From positions 1 to 15,324 of the forward strand of contig QWOR01000044.1 in NCBI GenBank assembly GCA_003669575.1: 15,324 nt of DNA, read 5' to 3'. The notes under the pieces were generated by a model. The model was not told where the DNA came from, made no database searches, and worked only from the letters and a program-made list of their open reading frames with translations. The translations under genes and the position numbers were made by a program. The DNA is from Planctomycetota bacterium. Its GTDB lineage: Bacteria; Planctomycetota; Planctomycetia; Planctomycetales; Planctomycetaceae. Below, piece after piece: positions 8,084 to 15,324 of this stretch. The stretch's first letter is position 1. Each line of letters begins with the position of its first letter.

Positions 8084-8103
8084 CCTCGATCGGAGCGGAT
8101 AAT
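8076..8103 (+). promoter_or_regulatory. Possible sigma-70-type promoter of the cyclase-fold gene
   Basis: GATAAT at 8098-8103 matches the TATAAT -10 box at 5 of 6 positions. TTGCAG at 8076-8081 lies 16 bp upstream but matches TTGACA at only 3 of 6, so the -35 is weak, as expected of a regulated promoter. This -35 falls inside the right arm of the palindrome at 8059-8083. Transcription would start near 8110, giving a leader of about 50 nt. Confidence 0.35.
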
Positions 8104-8159
8104 AACGAGTTGGTACGGACATTTGGCAGACCATCTGAATCACGATGGCGGAGATTTGA

Positions 8160-9962
8160 ATGACGAGGATCCAGCGATTCACTGCTCTGACTGCCCTCGT
8201 CGGGTCGCTTCTGATGTCGTGTGCTGCAACCGCAGCTGACAAAGCACAGATTCAACAAGCCATAGCCAAAGGCGCGGGCTACATTAAGCAGGGGCTGGCC
8301 CAACGATCGAGTGCGGTCAAATCTCTCTCCTACGTCGCCCTGTTGAAAGCGGGGGAATCTCCCGATAGTCCGCTCATGGCCGAAGCGGTGGCCCACGTCC
8401 TCTCTAAGACAAAGAGTGGGACATATACGCCAACAGCTGACCAGATCTACGAGGCCGGCGTTGACGCAACTCTGCTGGCCGACTTCAACGGAGAGAAATA
8501 TCGTCCGCAGATTCAACTGATCGCTGACTACATCGTCGAAAACCAATCCCCTCAGGGGTACTGGAACTACCTTCCGCCTAGAAATGAACCCGCGAGAATC
8601 GGTGGCGACATCAGCGTCACCCACTACGCTTGCCTTGGACTTTGGGCGGCGGCACGCGCGGGCATCAAAATCGAACCTGCCGTCTGGGTCCGAGTCCTGA
8701 ACTGGATGAATACCTGCAACAATCCTGACGGCGGGTATGCCTACAACCCAGGTGTCGACATCGGAGAGTTCCACCTCGATTCAACGCTCAACATGACCGT
8801 AAACGGCGTTGGTATCATGTGTATTGCCATGCTGAACCTTGATCCCAAACGGCTCCCCAACTTCGAAAAAGGCTCGTCTTCCTCGACTTCTTCAAAGTCG
8901 ACCGCAACCAAGGATCCCAAAGCACCGAAAGAGCCTGCCCGGGAAGCAAAGAAGCCTGCTGGCGCGCTGGAGGCAGTCGACCTGGACAACAACTCGGAAT
9001 CCTCTGAAACAGTGAAAGCCAGTTCGGGCAGTACGGGCAGTATTCCAGACAAATCATTTGCCAGATCCCGATCCGCACTTCAATGGGTATCTGCTCGGTT
9101 TGTGACCGTCAACCAGGCTTCCCATGCAGCTTACTATTACTATTCACTGGAACGTATGGGTGCACTGGCCAACGTGAAGACACTGGATGGCAGAGACTGG
9201 TACAACGAGTGCGCGGAAGAGCTGTTAACTCGTCAAAATCCAGATGGAAGTTGGACAATCTCTTCCTGGGGCGGGGCTGAACTCGACACGTGCTTTGCGG
9301 TGCTCTTTCTGACTCGCTCGACGGGCAAGATTCTGAGGCGAACGACCACCATGGAGCCACCTGTCGGTGGGGGGCTGCTGTCGGGGGGGAGGGGTTTGCC
9401 GGACGACTTGAGTGAGCTCGATGCGAATGGTAATCCCAAGAAGAAAAAGGGCGAGAAGTCCTCTCTCGACGAGCTGCTTGCTGCTCTTCAGAACTCCGAT
9501 GGTTCCGGTCTCGAAGAGACGCAGACTGAGCTGATCCAGATGGTCCAGCTGGGGGACAAGAAACAGCTCGTCGGGCAGACAGACAAGCTGATCACTCTGA
9601 TTGCCCAGCCCGACCCGGAAGTGCGTCGCACGGCGATCTGGGCCATCGGGCGTACGGGAGATCTGTCTTTGGCCAAATACGCGATCCTCGGGTTGGATGA
9701 CCCTGATCTCGGCGTAATGACGGAATCACATCTGGCGCTCTGCTGGACTGCCAGAAAGCCCAACGCTTTCAAGCTTCCACTTAGCCCCCTCGCCGATCTG
9801 CCGCCGGATGCGCCGGAGGATCAGAAGACTGCTGCAGTCGAGTCCTGGCGAAGGCAAGCTCTGCGACTTTGGGGCGAATGGTATCTTCGGAACCGACCGT
9901 ATGCCGACCGCGGAGATGAGTTTGAAACCAACCTGCGTAATCGCCTGCTGCAGCTGAAATAG
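8160..9962 (+). CDS. Secreted terpenoid-cyclase-fold (prenyltransferase/squalene-oxidase repeat) and HEAT-like protein
   Basis: A 600-residue exported protein. The start is supported by GGAG at 8150-8153, 6 nt before the ATG. Residues 1-26 form a signal peptide ending CAATAA-D; an LMSC at 18-21 could also serve as a lipobox, so a lipoprotein is possible. Alpha-toroid repeats are marked by QSPQGYWNYLPP (129-140), NNPDGGYAY (187-195) and QNPDGSWTISSWGG (359-372), like the QW motifs of squalene-hopene cyclases, and TCFAVLFLTRS in the last helix. No DXDD catalytic motif was found, so terpene cyclisation is unlikely; a binding or scaffold role is more probable. Residues 238-300 are a disordered Ser/Thr/Lys/Pro insert that splits the toroid. 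A Gly-rich linker (400-412) leads to a HEAT-like helical region (about 455-530), with PEVRRTAIWAIGRTGD as its clearest repeat. Such proteins are common and unstudied in planctomycetes. Confidence 0.88.
   Translation: MTRIQRFTALTALVGSLLMSCAATAADKAQIQQAIAKGAGYIKQGLAQRSSAVKSLSYVALLKAGESPDSPLMAEAVAHVLSKTKSGTYTPTADQIYEAGVDATLLADFNGEKYRPQIQLIADYIVENQSPQGYWNYLPPRNEPARIGGDISVTHYACLGLWAAARAGIKIEPAVWVRVLNWMNTCNNPDGGYAYNPGVDIGEFHLDSTLNMTVNGVGIMCIAMLNLDPKRLPNFEKGSSSSTSSKSTATKDPKAPKEPAREAKKPAGALEAVDLDNNSESSETVKASSGSTGSIPDKSFARSRSALQWVSARFVTVNQASHAAYYYYSLERMGALANVKTLDGRDWYNECAEELLTRQNPDGSWTISSWGGAELDTCFAVLFLTRSTGKILRRTTTMEPPVGGGLLSGGRGLPDDLSELDANGNPKKKKGEKSSLDELLAALQNSDGSGLEETQTELIQMVQLGDKKQLVGQTDKLITLIAQPDPEVRRTAIWAIGRTGDLSLAKYAILGLDDPDLGVMTESHLALCWTARKPNAFKLPLSPLADLPPDAPEDQKTAAVESWRRQALRLWGEWYLRNRPYADRGDEFETNLRNRLLQLK
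9369..9394 (+). other. G-rich tract, possible G-quadruplex
   Basis: Runs of six, seven and four G occur at 9369-9374, 9383-9389 and 9391-9394 within the coding strand, allowing four G3 tracts with loops of 8, 1 and 1 nt. It encodes the Gly-rich linker between the cyclase-fold and HEAT-like parts (PVGGGLLSGGRGLP), so protein composition may explain it fully. Confidence 0.3.
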
Positions 9963-9970
9963 CGATTCCA

Positions 9971-10037
9971 GGCCACTGATCGTCTCCTCACTTGGTCAGC
10001 GAATCTGGCCAGTGTGCGGCGGACTGTGTTCACACTG
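9971..10037 (+). terminator. Structured region after the cyclase-fold gene, possible terminator
   Basis: Eight bases after the stop, GGCCA plus CTGATC (9971-9981) can pair with GGTCAG (9994-9999) and TGGCC (10006-10010), leaving a 6-nt bulge and a 12-nt loop, with one G-U pair. Immediately after, CAGTGTG (10010-10016) and CACACTG (10031-10037) form a perfect 7-bp inverted repeat with a 14-nt spacer. No T-run follows directly, so classical intrinsic termination is not shown; the second repeat could also be an operator for the exporter gene downstream. Confidence 0.3.
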
Positions 10038-10183
10038 CGGATTTGGGCTTTCTTCAGTCTCCGGAGTGTTCCACAATGCGGCAGTGATGCGAGAATGGCA
10101 ACTGTTTCTCCTGGAGAAATTGGCGTGGGCTGCGCCGGTTGACCTGACGCATTGTCCTACTCGTGTCCGGACCCTCTCGGAAG

Positions 10184-13120
10184 ATGTCTCAAGAAACTAC
10201 CGGCCAGCCCGGTCTTCTGCCCCGCCTTCTCTCGCTGTTGACCCGCATGGTCATCGCGAAGCCGGGTGTTTCATTGACCTGGATCGCGGTGTCCTGTCTG
10301 CTTTGTATTGCCGGGACGGCCTGGGGTCTGAAATTCAAAACCGACCGTTCGGATCTGATCGACCATCGCGCTGATTTTCATCAGCGCTGGCTGAAATTCG
10401 CCAAAGAGTTTGGCGGAGAGTCTGATGCCATTATTGTGGTTGAGGCTCAACGCCCCGAAGCCATCTGTGCGGCCCTGGATGACATTGGACAAAAACTCGA
10501 AAAAGAGCCTGAAAGCTTCTCGCGAGTCCAATGGAAGTTCGACCCCGTCATCCTGCGAGCCAAGGGGTTGCAGTTCCTGCCACCTGCGATGCTGGAGAAC
10601 GCGGTGTCGCTGTTGCAGAGCTACGCCCCCATCCTGCAAGCGGGGCGCTGGGATCTCGTCAACATATCCGGGTATAGCGAGAATCTGGCGAGGCATCTTT
10701 CCGAAGGTATCCAGCGTCAGGACAACGAGGCCATTTCCCAAGACCTCAATCAGGCAGTCCTCCTGACGGAGAGCCTGACGGGATTCCTGCAGAATCCCCT
10801 GGACTTTCAATCCCCTTGGCCCGAAGTCATTCCCGCATCCGCAGGAGCGGATTTGAACCAGATTTCGGTGCATTACAATTTGAATGAACGCAAAACCATG
10901 GGGTTCATTCTCGCCGTCCCGAGCAAGAGCGACCAGGACTTCTCCGGTGGATCCCCCTCACTGAAACGTTTGCGTGAGATCGTCGCGGAAAGCGAAGCGA
11001 CGCATCCCGAAGTCAAACTCGGCCTGACCGGCATCCCGTTCCTCGAAGCGGACGAGATGGCCAAATCCCAGGAGGACATGACCCTCGCTTCCGTCATCTC
11101 TTTCGTCGGTGTCGCGGTGATCCTTGTTTTGGGATTCCGCAGCCTTCGTCATCCCTTGATCTCGATGGTGATGCTCACGGTTGGGATCTGCTGGTCACTG
11201 GGCTTCACCACGATTGCGATCGGCCATCTGAACATCTTGTCGGTTTCGTTTGCCACAATTCTGGTCGGCCTGGGAATCGACTTTGCCATCCATTTTCTCG
11301 AGCGATATCTCGAACTGCGTCATCAGGGGCTGGAAATGAAACCCGCCCTGATCCGAACGTCCGAGACGACCGGAGCAGGGATCGCCACATGTGCGATCAC
11401 AACGTCGCTTTCATTCTTTTGCGCGGGCGTGACCAGTTTCCTGGGAATCGCCGAATTGGGCATCATCGCGGGGGGAGGTGTGCTGCTGTGCGCTTTGGCG
11501 GCCATTCTAGTGCTGCCTCCGCTGGTGTGCCTGTCCGACCGCAATCGAAATGAGGCACGTCTTCCTCATGCGTTCAAAGGGACACCACTGCGTTTCGTGA
11601 CCAGCCGGTTTCCGGGAACCGTGGTGGTCTTCACGTCCATCGCCTTTATTCTGCTCACGGCGATGGGGCTGGGAAAGAAGGACGGGCGTATTGTTTCTCG
11701 CGTGAAATACGACTCCAATCTGCTCAATCTCCAGGCTCGGGGAGTCGCGTCCGTTGAACTTCAGCACCGCGTGTTCGAGCAGTCCGACAGCTCGTTGCTC
11801 TACGCCGTATCGCTGGCAGACACCCCGGAAGAAGTCCGCCAGCTGCGGGAACGATTTCAGAAACTTCCGACCGTGGGGCGAGTCGAGGAACTGGCGTCTC
11901 TGATGCCGAAGTATCCCGAGGGGGAGACGCAGGTCTACATCGTCCAGCTACGAGATCTGCTGTCAAAGATCCCTGAGCTCCCCTCTCAGATCCCGACCAT
12001 TTATCCCGAGGACGTGGGCAAGGGGCTGGAGAAACTCTACCAGACCCTGAAATCCATCCCCTCGCCGCAGGCTCAACGGGCTGAAAAACTGCTCGACGCC
12101 TTTCTGGATGGGTTCCAGCGGATCCCCGATGCGACGAGCCAGGCCCAGTTCCTGACGGGTTATCAACATGCGATGCAGATCGCGCTCCACACCCAGTTTG
12201 AGATGCTGTCTCAGGTCACCGACTCGTCTCCGGTGATCGACTCTCTGCCTGATACGCTGCGTTCCCGCTTCGTCAGCTCCAATGGTCGATGGATGCTCCG
12301 CATCTTCCCCAAGGAACAGATCTGGGACGAGGCTCCACTGTCCAGATTTGTCGAAGAGATTCGCAGCATCGACCCCGAAGCCACGGGAACTCCGCTGCAG
12401 AACTACGAGGCCGCCAACCAGATTCGCGAGAGCTATCAGCACTCGGCGATTTTGGCGTGCGCCATGGTTATGTTCGTCCTGTTTATCGATCTGCTGCGAG
12501 TGGGCCCGTTACTGATTTCGCTTCTCGCGCCAACGTTTGTCGTCGGCGTCGCCATGAACTCACCAGCGGCGATGCAGAACCTCGGGACAGCGGGGGTCGC
12601 CGTTCTGTATATCGCTCTTGCATTTATCATCGCAACGATCTTTGATCCTCTGAACATCGGCAAGGCCCTGCTTGCGATGCTCCCTCCCCTGGGAGGCGGG
12701 CTGATGACTTTTGGCATTCTGGCGATTCTGAAAACAAACCTGAACCCGGCGAACATGATCGTGCTGCCGCTCCTGCTGGGAATCGGGGTCGACTCCGGCG
12801 TGTATGTGGTCCATGACTACCGCTCCCAGACACCAGGGACATACACAATCTCGTCGTCCATCATTAATGCCATCACGCTCACGTCGGTCACCACAATGAT
12901 GGGATTTGGATCGATGATCATTTCGTCACACCAGGGACTGGCCAGCCTGGGAATCGTCTTAACCGTCGGAGTTGGCTGTTGTTTGTTTATCTCGCTGGTA
13001 CCGCTTCCGGCATTGCTGACGTTGCTCGATCGGCGGCGTGTGCAGTACGAACCGCCACAACCACTCACGAATGAAGAGGCACATCTGGCATCCGACATGA
13101 CTGCATCGCTGCCGGCCTAG
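10184..13120 (+). CDS. MMPL/RND-superfamily exporter
   Basis: A polytopic inner-membrane protein of 978 residues with the duplicated RND layout. A first membrane segment at about 29-50 (VSLTWIAVSCLLCIAGTAWG) is followed by a periplasmic domain to about 295, then a membrane block of five segments at about 300-445 with GLGIDFAIHFLERY, where Asp366 lies at the proton-relay position. The second half repeats this: one segment near 475-497, a periplasmic domain to about 752, and a block to about 950 with GIGVDSGVYVVHDY, Asp870. It resembles the MMPL family, which includes the hopanoid transporter HpnN and mycobacterial lipid exporters; a lipid or hydrophobic substrate is likely but unproven. ATG 10184 is chosen, with GGAAG just upstream; a GTG at 10163 would add seven residues and cannot be excluded. 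No membrane-fusion partner or outer-membrane channel gene is next to it. Confidence 0.92.
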   Translation: MSQETTGQPGLLPRLLSLLTRMVIAKPGVSLTWIAVSCLLCIAGTAWGLKFKTDRSDLIDHRADFHQRWLKFAKEFGGESDAIIVVEAQRPEAICAALDDIGQKLEKEPESFSRVQWKFDPVILRAKGLQFLPPAMLENAVSLLQSYAPILQAGRWDLVNISGYSENLARHLSEGIQRQDNEAISQDLNQAVLLTESLTGFLQNPLDFQSPWPEVIPASAGADLNQISVHYNLNERKTMGFILAVPSKSDQDFSGGSPSLKRLREIVAESEATHPEVKLGLTGIPFLEADEMAKSQEDMTLASVISFVGVAVILVLGFRSLRHPLISMVMLTVGICWSLGFTTIAIGHLNILSVSFATILVGLGIDFAIHFLERYLELRHQGLEMKPALIRTSETTGAGIATCAITTSLSFFCAGVTSFLGIAELGIIAGGGVLLCALAAILVLPPLVCLSDRNRNEARLPHAFKGTPLRFVTSRFPGTVVVFTSIAFILLTAMGLGKKDGRIVSRVKYDSNLLNLQARGVASVELQHRVFEQSDSSLLYAVSLADTPEEVRQLRERFQKLPTVGRVEELASLMPKYPEGETQVYIVQLRDLLSKIPELPSQIPTIYPEDVGKGLEKLYQTLKSIPSPQAQRAEKLLDAFLDGFQRIPDATSQAQFLTGYQHAMQIALHTQFEMLSQVTDSSPVIDSLPDTLRSRFVSSNGRWMLRIFPKEQIWDEAPLSRFVEEIRSIDPEATGTPLQNYEAANQIRESYQHSAILACAMVMFVLFIDLLRVGPLLISLLAPTFVVGVAMNSPAAMQNLGTAGVAVLYIALAFIIATIFDPLNIGKALLAMLPPLGGGLMTFGILAILKTNLNPANMIVLPLLLGIGVDSGVYVVHDYRSQTPGTYTISSSIINAITLTSVTTMMGFGSMIISSHQGLASLGIVLTVGVGCCLFISLVPLPALLTLLDRRRVQYEPPQPLTNEEAHLASDMTASLPA

Positions 13121-13343
13121 GATCTCGCCTGATATTGTCGACTCTCCATCGTCGTTCGAGCTGTGTATCCCTTCTGCTCGCGAGTCTTTTCGACGGTTCC
13201 ACAACACTGCAAACTTCGGATGAACTTGGTCGGGCTCCACTTGGCAGTTGATGGATCAGAGACTACGCTTCCAGACAGAATGGCATGGAGCATCGGGAGT
13301 TCGGTGCGAAGCCTGTCCCCCTGTTGAAACCCCACGAGCTGCG

Positions 13344-13348
13344 AGGAG
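13344..13348 (+). promoter_or_regulatory. Shine-Dalgarno of the REC-HATPase gene
   Basis: AGGAG lies 6 nt before the ATG at 13355 and fixes this start, since the REC domain begins right at residue 3. Confidence 0.65.
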
Positions 13349-13354
13349 CACTCG

Positions 13355-14266
13355 ATGGTTTCCATCTTGGTAGTGGATGATTCCGCTGTCGACCGGCGGC
13401 TGGCAGGTGGTTTGCTTGCCAAGCAGGATGGCTGGGTTGTGCATTATGCCATCGGTGGAAAAGACGCAGCGAGTTGGCTGCGCGAGCACACGGTCGATAT
13501 CGTCGTCACCGACTTGCAGATGCCCGAGATGAACGGGCTGGAGTTCGTCCGCCATGTTCGCGGCGAACATACACTGACCCCGGTCATATTGATGACAGGG
13601 CAGGGGAGTGAAGACATCGCGGTGCAGGCACTCGAAAGCGGAGCGGCCAGCTACGTTCCCAAGCGGCTGATGGAGACCGATCTCGTTGAGACCGTGGAAC
13701 GGGTGCTAACACTGGCTGGTGAAAAGCGTGTCCGCCGCTCTCTGATCAGCCGCATGCGATCACTGCGGACTCACTTTGTTCTAGAGAACGATCCCGCCAT
13801 GCTGTCGTCAATGGTCGCCTACTTTCAGGGGCTGATCGTTGACATGGGGATTTTCTCTGAAAGCGAGCGACTCAAGATTGGGGTGGCATTGGAAGAGGCT
13901 CTGCTGAACGCCTCTTACCATGGCAATCTGGAAGTCAACTCGCGGTTACGCGAACTCGACTACGCCACGTACTACAACCTGGCCCGGGAGCGCCGGGCCA
14001 CGGAGCCATACAAGTCACGGCGGATTTATGTGGATGTGGATCTCTCCTGTAACGGAGTGGTCTACGTGATCCGAGACGAGGGTCCCGGTTTCGACCCGCA
14101 TGGCCAGCCAGACCCCCGCGCTCCTGAAAACATTGAACGTCCCTCGGGACGTGGGATGCTGCTGATGCGATCATTCATGGATCGGGTGGAGTACAACGAT
14201 ACCGGCAACATGGTCCGGCTGGAAAAGAGAACCACCGTCTGCCCCACACTTCCAGCCGTCGAATGA
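13355..14266 (+). CDS. Response regulator with RsbW/SpoIIAB-like ATPase output domain
   Basis: A 303-residue soluble protein in two parts. Residues 1-120 are a receiver domain with the acidic pair Asp8/Asp9, phospho-acceptor Asp53 (VTDLQMPEMNG), Thr81 in ILMTGQGS and Lys103 in YVPKR, so it should accept phosphate from a histidine kinase. Residues 140-290 are a GHKL ATPase domain of the anti-sigma type: N box EEALLNASYHGN at 180-191, G1 box DEGPGF at 241-246 and G2 box GRGMLLMRSF at 265-274. No HisKA dimerisation helix or phosphorylatable His region is seen between them, so it is not a hybrid histidine kinase. The likely role is a phosphorylation-controlled switch binding a sigma factor or anti-anti-sigma protein. 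About 50 residues between the N and G1 boxes are longer than in minimal RsbW. No cognate kinase, STAS protein or sigma factor gene adjoins it. Confidence 0.92.
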   Translation: MVSILVVDDSAVDRRLAGGLLAKQDGWVVHYAIGGKDAASWLREHTVDIVVTDLQMPEMNGLEFVRHVRGEHTLTPVILMTGQGSEDIAVQALESGAASYVPKRLMETDLVETVERVLTLAGEKRVRRSLISRMRSLRTHFVLENDPAMLSSMVAYFQGLIVDMGIFSESERLKIGVALEEALLNASYHGNLEVNSRLRELDYATYYNLARERRATEPYKSRRIYVDVDLSCNGVVYVIRDEGPGFDPHGQPDPRAPENIERPSGRGMLLMRSFMDRVEYNDTGNMVRLEKRTTVCPTLPAVE

Positions 14267-14281
14267 TCGCGAATGTGCACG

Positions 14282-14302
14282 CTCCCCGGTATTCTGGGGG
14301 AG
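14282..14302 (+). terminator. GC-rich hairpin after the REC-HATPase gene
   Basis: Starting 16 nt after the stop, CTCCCC (14282-14287) and GGGGAG (14297-14302) are complementary. An alternative register pairs CCCCGG with CTGGGG around the loop TATT. The following bases are T-rich (GGTGTTGTCTTCT) but contain no pure T-run. A weak intrinsic terminator is the best reading. Confidence 0.45.
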
Positions 14303-14378
14303 GTGTTGTCTTCTCGCCGGTAACCGCATGAAACACCACGAAGCACTCGACTTTCACGTCAGCAATCGGGATGACCTT

Positions 14379-15324
14379 ATGAAGCGATCTGCCTGTCTGT
14401 TTCCACTCTTCGCACTGATTCTGGCTGCCCCGGCCACCATGGCAGCCGACCTCTCAACTCCGATCCATGCCATCAAGTCGATCGATAAAGACGGCAAGGG
14501 GCAAACCGAAGCGATCGCAGCTGTTCGCGTCCTGGAGAAAGCAGATCCAAAGGATCTGCCTTCAATTCTGACCGCGATGAACGACGCGAACCCGATCGCA
14601 CTGAACTGGCTCCGTTCGGCTTTTGAAACGATTGCCTCACGCGACAGAACAAAGCTCCCACAGCAGGAGCTGTTGGAGTTCCTGAACAACCGCGACAATC
14701 TGTCTCAGGCGCGAAGGCTCGCATACGACACCCTCAAGTCTGTGGATCCGGGAATCGAAGAACGCCTGATTCCGACGATGCTTGATGACCCCAGTGGCGA
14801 AATGCGGCGCGATGCAGTGATCTACACCATGAAGCAGGCGGAACAGCTCGCTGCTGACGGCAAAAAAGAAGAAGCCGCCGAGAAGTACAAAGCAGCTCTG
14901 GGCGGGGCCGTCGATGAGGACCAGGTGAAGAAGCTCGCTGAGGTACTCGAGGAATACGGTCAGAAGATCAACCTCGTTGACCACTATGGCTTTTTGACTC
15001 GCTGGAAGCTGATTGGCCCGTTCGACAACCTTGGAATGAAAGGGTTCGACGTTGCGAATCCGCCCGAGATGGAGCTGGCCTTTGACAAAGAGTACGACGG
15101 CATGAACGGACCGGATGGCAAGCCGCTCAAAGCCTCCTGGAAGGATCTGGCCACCGAGGACGAGATGGGACTGTTCGATGTCAACAAGCTCTTTGCGAAG
15201 CACAAGGGAGCCACTGTCTACCTGACAACTGAGTTCGACAGCGGTGTCGACCAGGATGTCGAGTTCCGTCTCGGAACTTCGAATGCATGGAAACTCTGGG
15301 TGAACGGCAAGTTGCTCTTTGCCC
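14379..15324 (+). CDS. Secreted protein with helical repeats and sugar-binding-like beta domain (3' end outside window)
   Basis: The frame from ATG 14379 is open to the last base, giving 315 residues with no stop. Residues 1-23 are a clear signal peptide (MKRSACLFPLFALILAAPA, cleavage near ATMAA-D). Residues 28-200 are helical with HEAT-like pairs, for example KDLPSILTAMND and IEERLIPTMLDDPSGEMRRD, and a charged helix rich in Lys, Glu and Ala (152-195). From about 205 a beta-rich domain starts: TRWKLIGPFDN followed by GFDVANPPE, then VYLTTEFDSG and EFRLGTSNAWKLWVNGKLLF. The 'W-x-x-I/V-GPF' opening and 'W-VNG' turn are familiar from galactose-binding-like modules in planctomycete secreted and cytochrome-linked proteins. 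Binding of carbohydrate is inferred. An ATG at 14371 is followed by an early stop, so it is not used. No strong ribosome-binding site is seen; the signal peptide supports the start. Confidence 0.82.
   Translation, partial: MKRSACLFPLFALILAAPATMAADLSTPIHAIKSIDKDGKGQTEAIAAVRVLEKADPKDLPSILTAMNDANPIALNWLRSAFETIASRDRTKLPQQELLEFLNNRDNLSQARRLAYDTLKSVDPGIEERLIPTMLDDPSGEMRRDAVIYTMKQAEQLAADGKKEEAAEKYKAALGGAVDEDQVKKLAEVLEEYGQKINLVDHYGFLTRWKLIGPFDNLGMKGFDVANPPEMELAFDKEYDGMNGPDGKPLKASWKDLATEDEMGLFDVNKLFAKHKGATVYLTTEFDSGVDQDVEFRLGTSNAWKLWVNGKLLFA

Larger units (their letters stand above)
7710..8159. other. 450-bp divergent intergenic region rich in inverted repeats
   Basis: This is the longest gap in the window and lies between two divergently transcribed genes, so it must carry the promoters of both. 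No credible protein is encoded; a TTG-initiated frame from 7934 runs into the start of the next gene and has no ribosome-binding site. It holds a short stem at 7718-7735 (CTCTTC/GAAGAG), an inverted repeat at 7814-7832, AATCAC/GTGATT at 7831-7856, CACTGA/TCAGTG at 7999-8018 and a 25-bp palindrome at 8059-8083. The 10-mer CTCACAATCA occurs at 7826-7835 and again at 8035-8044. Confidence 0.7.

Noticed and set aside
7934..8239. 101-codon plus-strand frame in the central gap
   Set aside because: TTG start without ribosome-binding site, overlaps the well-supported start at 8160 in another frame, and has no recognisable features.
8022..8774. 250-codon minus-strand open frame starting inside the cyclase-fold gene
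   Set aside because: Antisense to the signal peptide and first repeats of a clear gene and to the regulatory palindromes; composition shows no protein-like motif.
10163..10183. GTG start for the MMPL exporter
   Set aside because: Adds only seven residues with no ribosome-binding site; the ATG at 10184 has GGAAG close by. Not fully excluded.
8160..13120. Hopanoid biosynthesis cluster
   Set aside because: The cyclase-fold protein is exported and lacks the DXDD motif, and no other hopanoid genes are present.
13355..14266. Hybrid histidine kinase
   Set aside because: The ATPase boxes are of the RsbW/SpoIIAB type and there is no HisKA region between receiver and ATPase domains.

Overview
The window looks like a piece of a Planctomycetota chromosome, a PVC-group bacterium with a moderately GC-rich genome. 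This rests on gene content and style: a secreted cyclase-fold repeat protein with a low-complexity insert, a giant glutamine-rich coiled-coil protein coupled to a disordered partner, many signal-peptide proteins without close named families, loose gene spacing, and weak or absent Shine-Dalgarno sites on several genes. The genus cannot be fixed from sequence alone. No tRNA, rRNA, CRISPR array, insertion sequence or phage gene was seen.

Left part (1-3804): the 3' portion of a very large envelope-type protein (beta-rich N-terminal part, then about 650 residues of coiled coil). It overlaps by 4 bp a 247-residue exported or membrane-anchored, disordered protein with a conserved-looking C-terminal tail. 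The two are translationally coupled and probably form the end of an operon that starts outside the window.

Middle-left (3955-6571): three plus-strand genes with 66-151 bp gaps. These are coaD (phosphopantetheine adenylyltransferase, coenzyme A synthesis), a secreted alpha/beta hydrolase, and a class I SAM methyltransferase with an N-terminal four-cysteine module. Facing the last one, on the minus strand (6660-7709), is a GT4-like glycosyltransferase. The methyltransferase and glycosyltransferase may act on the same surface glycan, but only their proximity supports this.

Centre (7710-8159): a 450-bp gap between divergent genes that holds several inverted repeats. The best is a 25-bp near-perfect palindrome next to a plausible -10 box in front of the cyclase-fold gene.

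Right part (8160-15324): a secreted cyclase-fold/HEAT protein, a full-length MMPL/RND exporter, a soluble REC-HATPase signalling protein with no histidine-kinase core, and the start of a secreted protein with helical repeats and a probable carbohydrate-binding-like beta domain, cut off by the window end. The last gene is open to the end of the window without a stop. These four share a strand, but gaps of 112-234 bp argue for separate control rather than one tight operon.

The main points for a second look are the central palindrome, a motif TTCCACAA-N4-GCA found in three intergenic regions, the REC-HATPase protein, and the coupled coiled-coil/disordered pair. No clearly new multi-gene system could be proven from the sequence alone.
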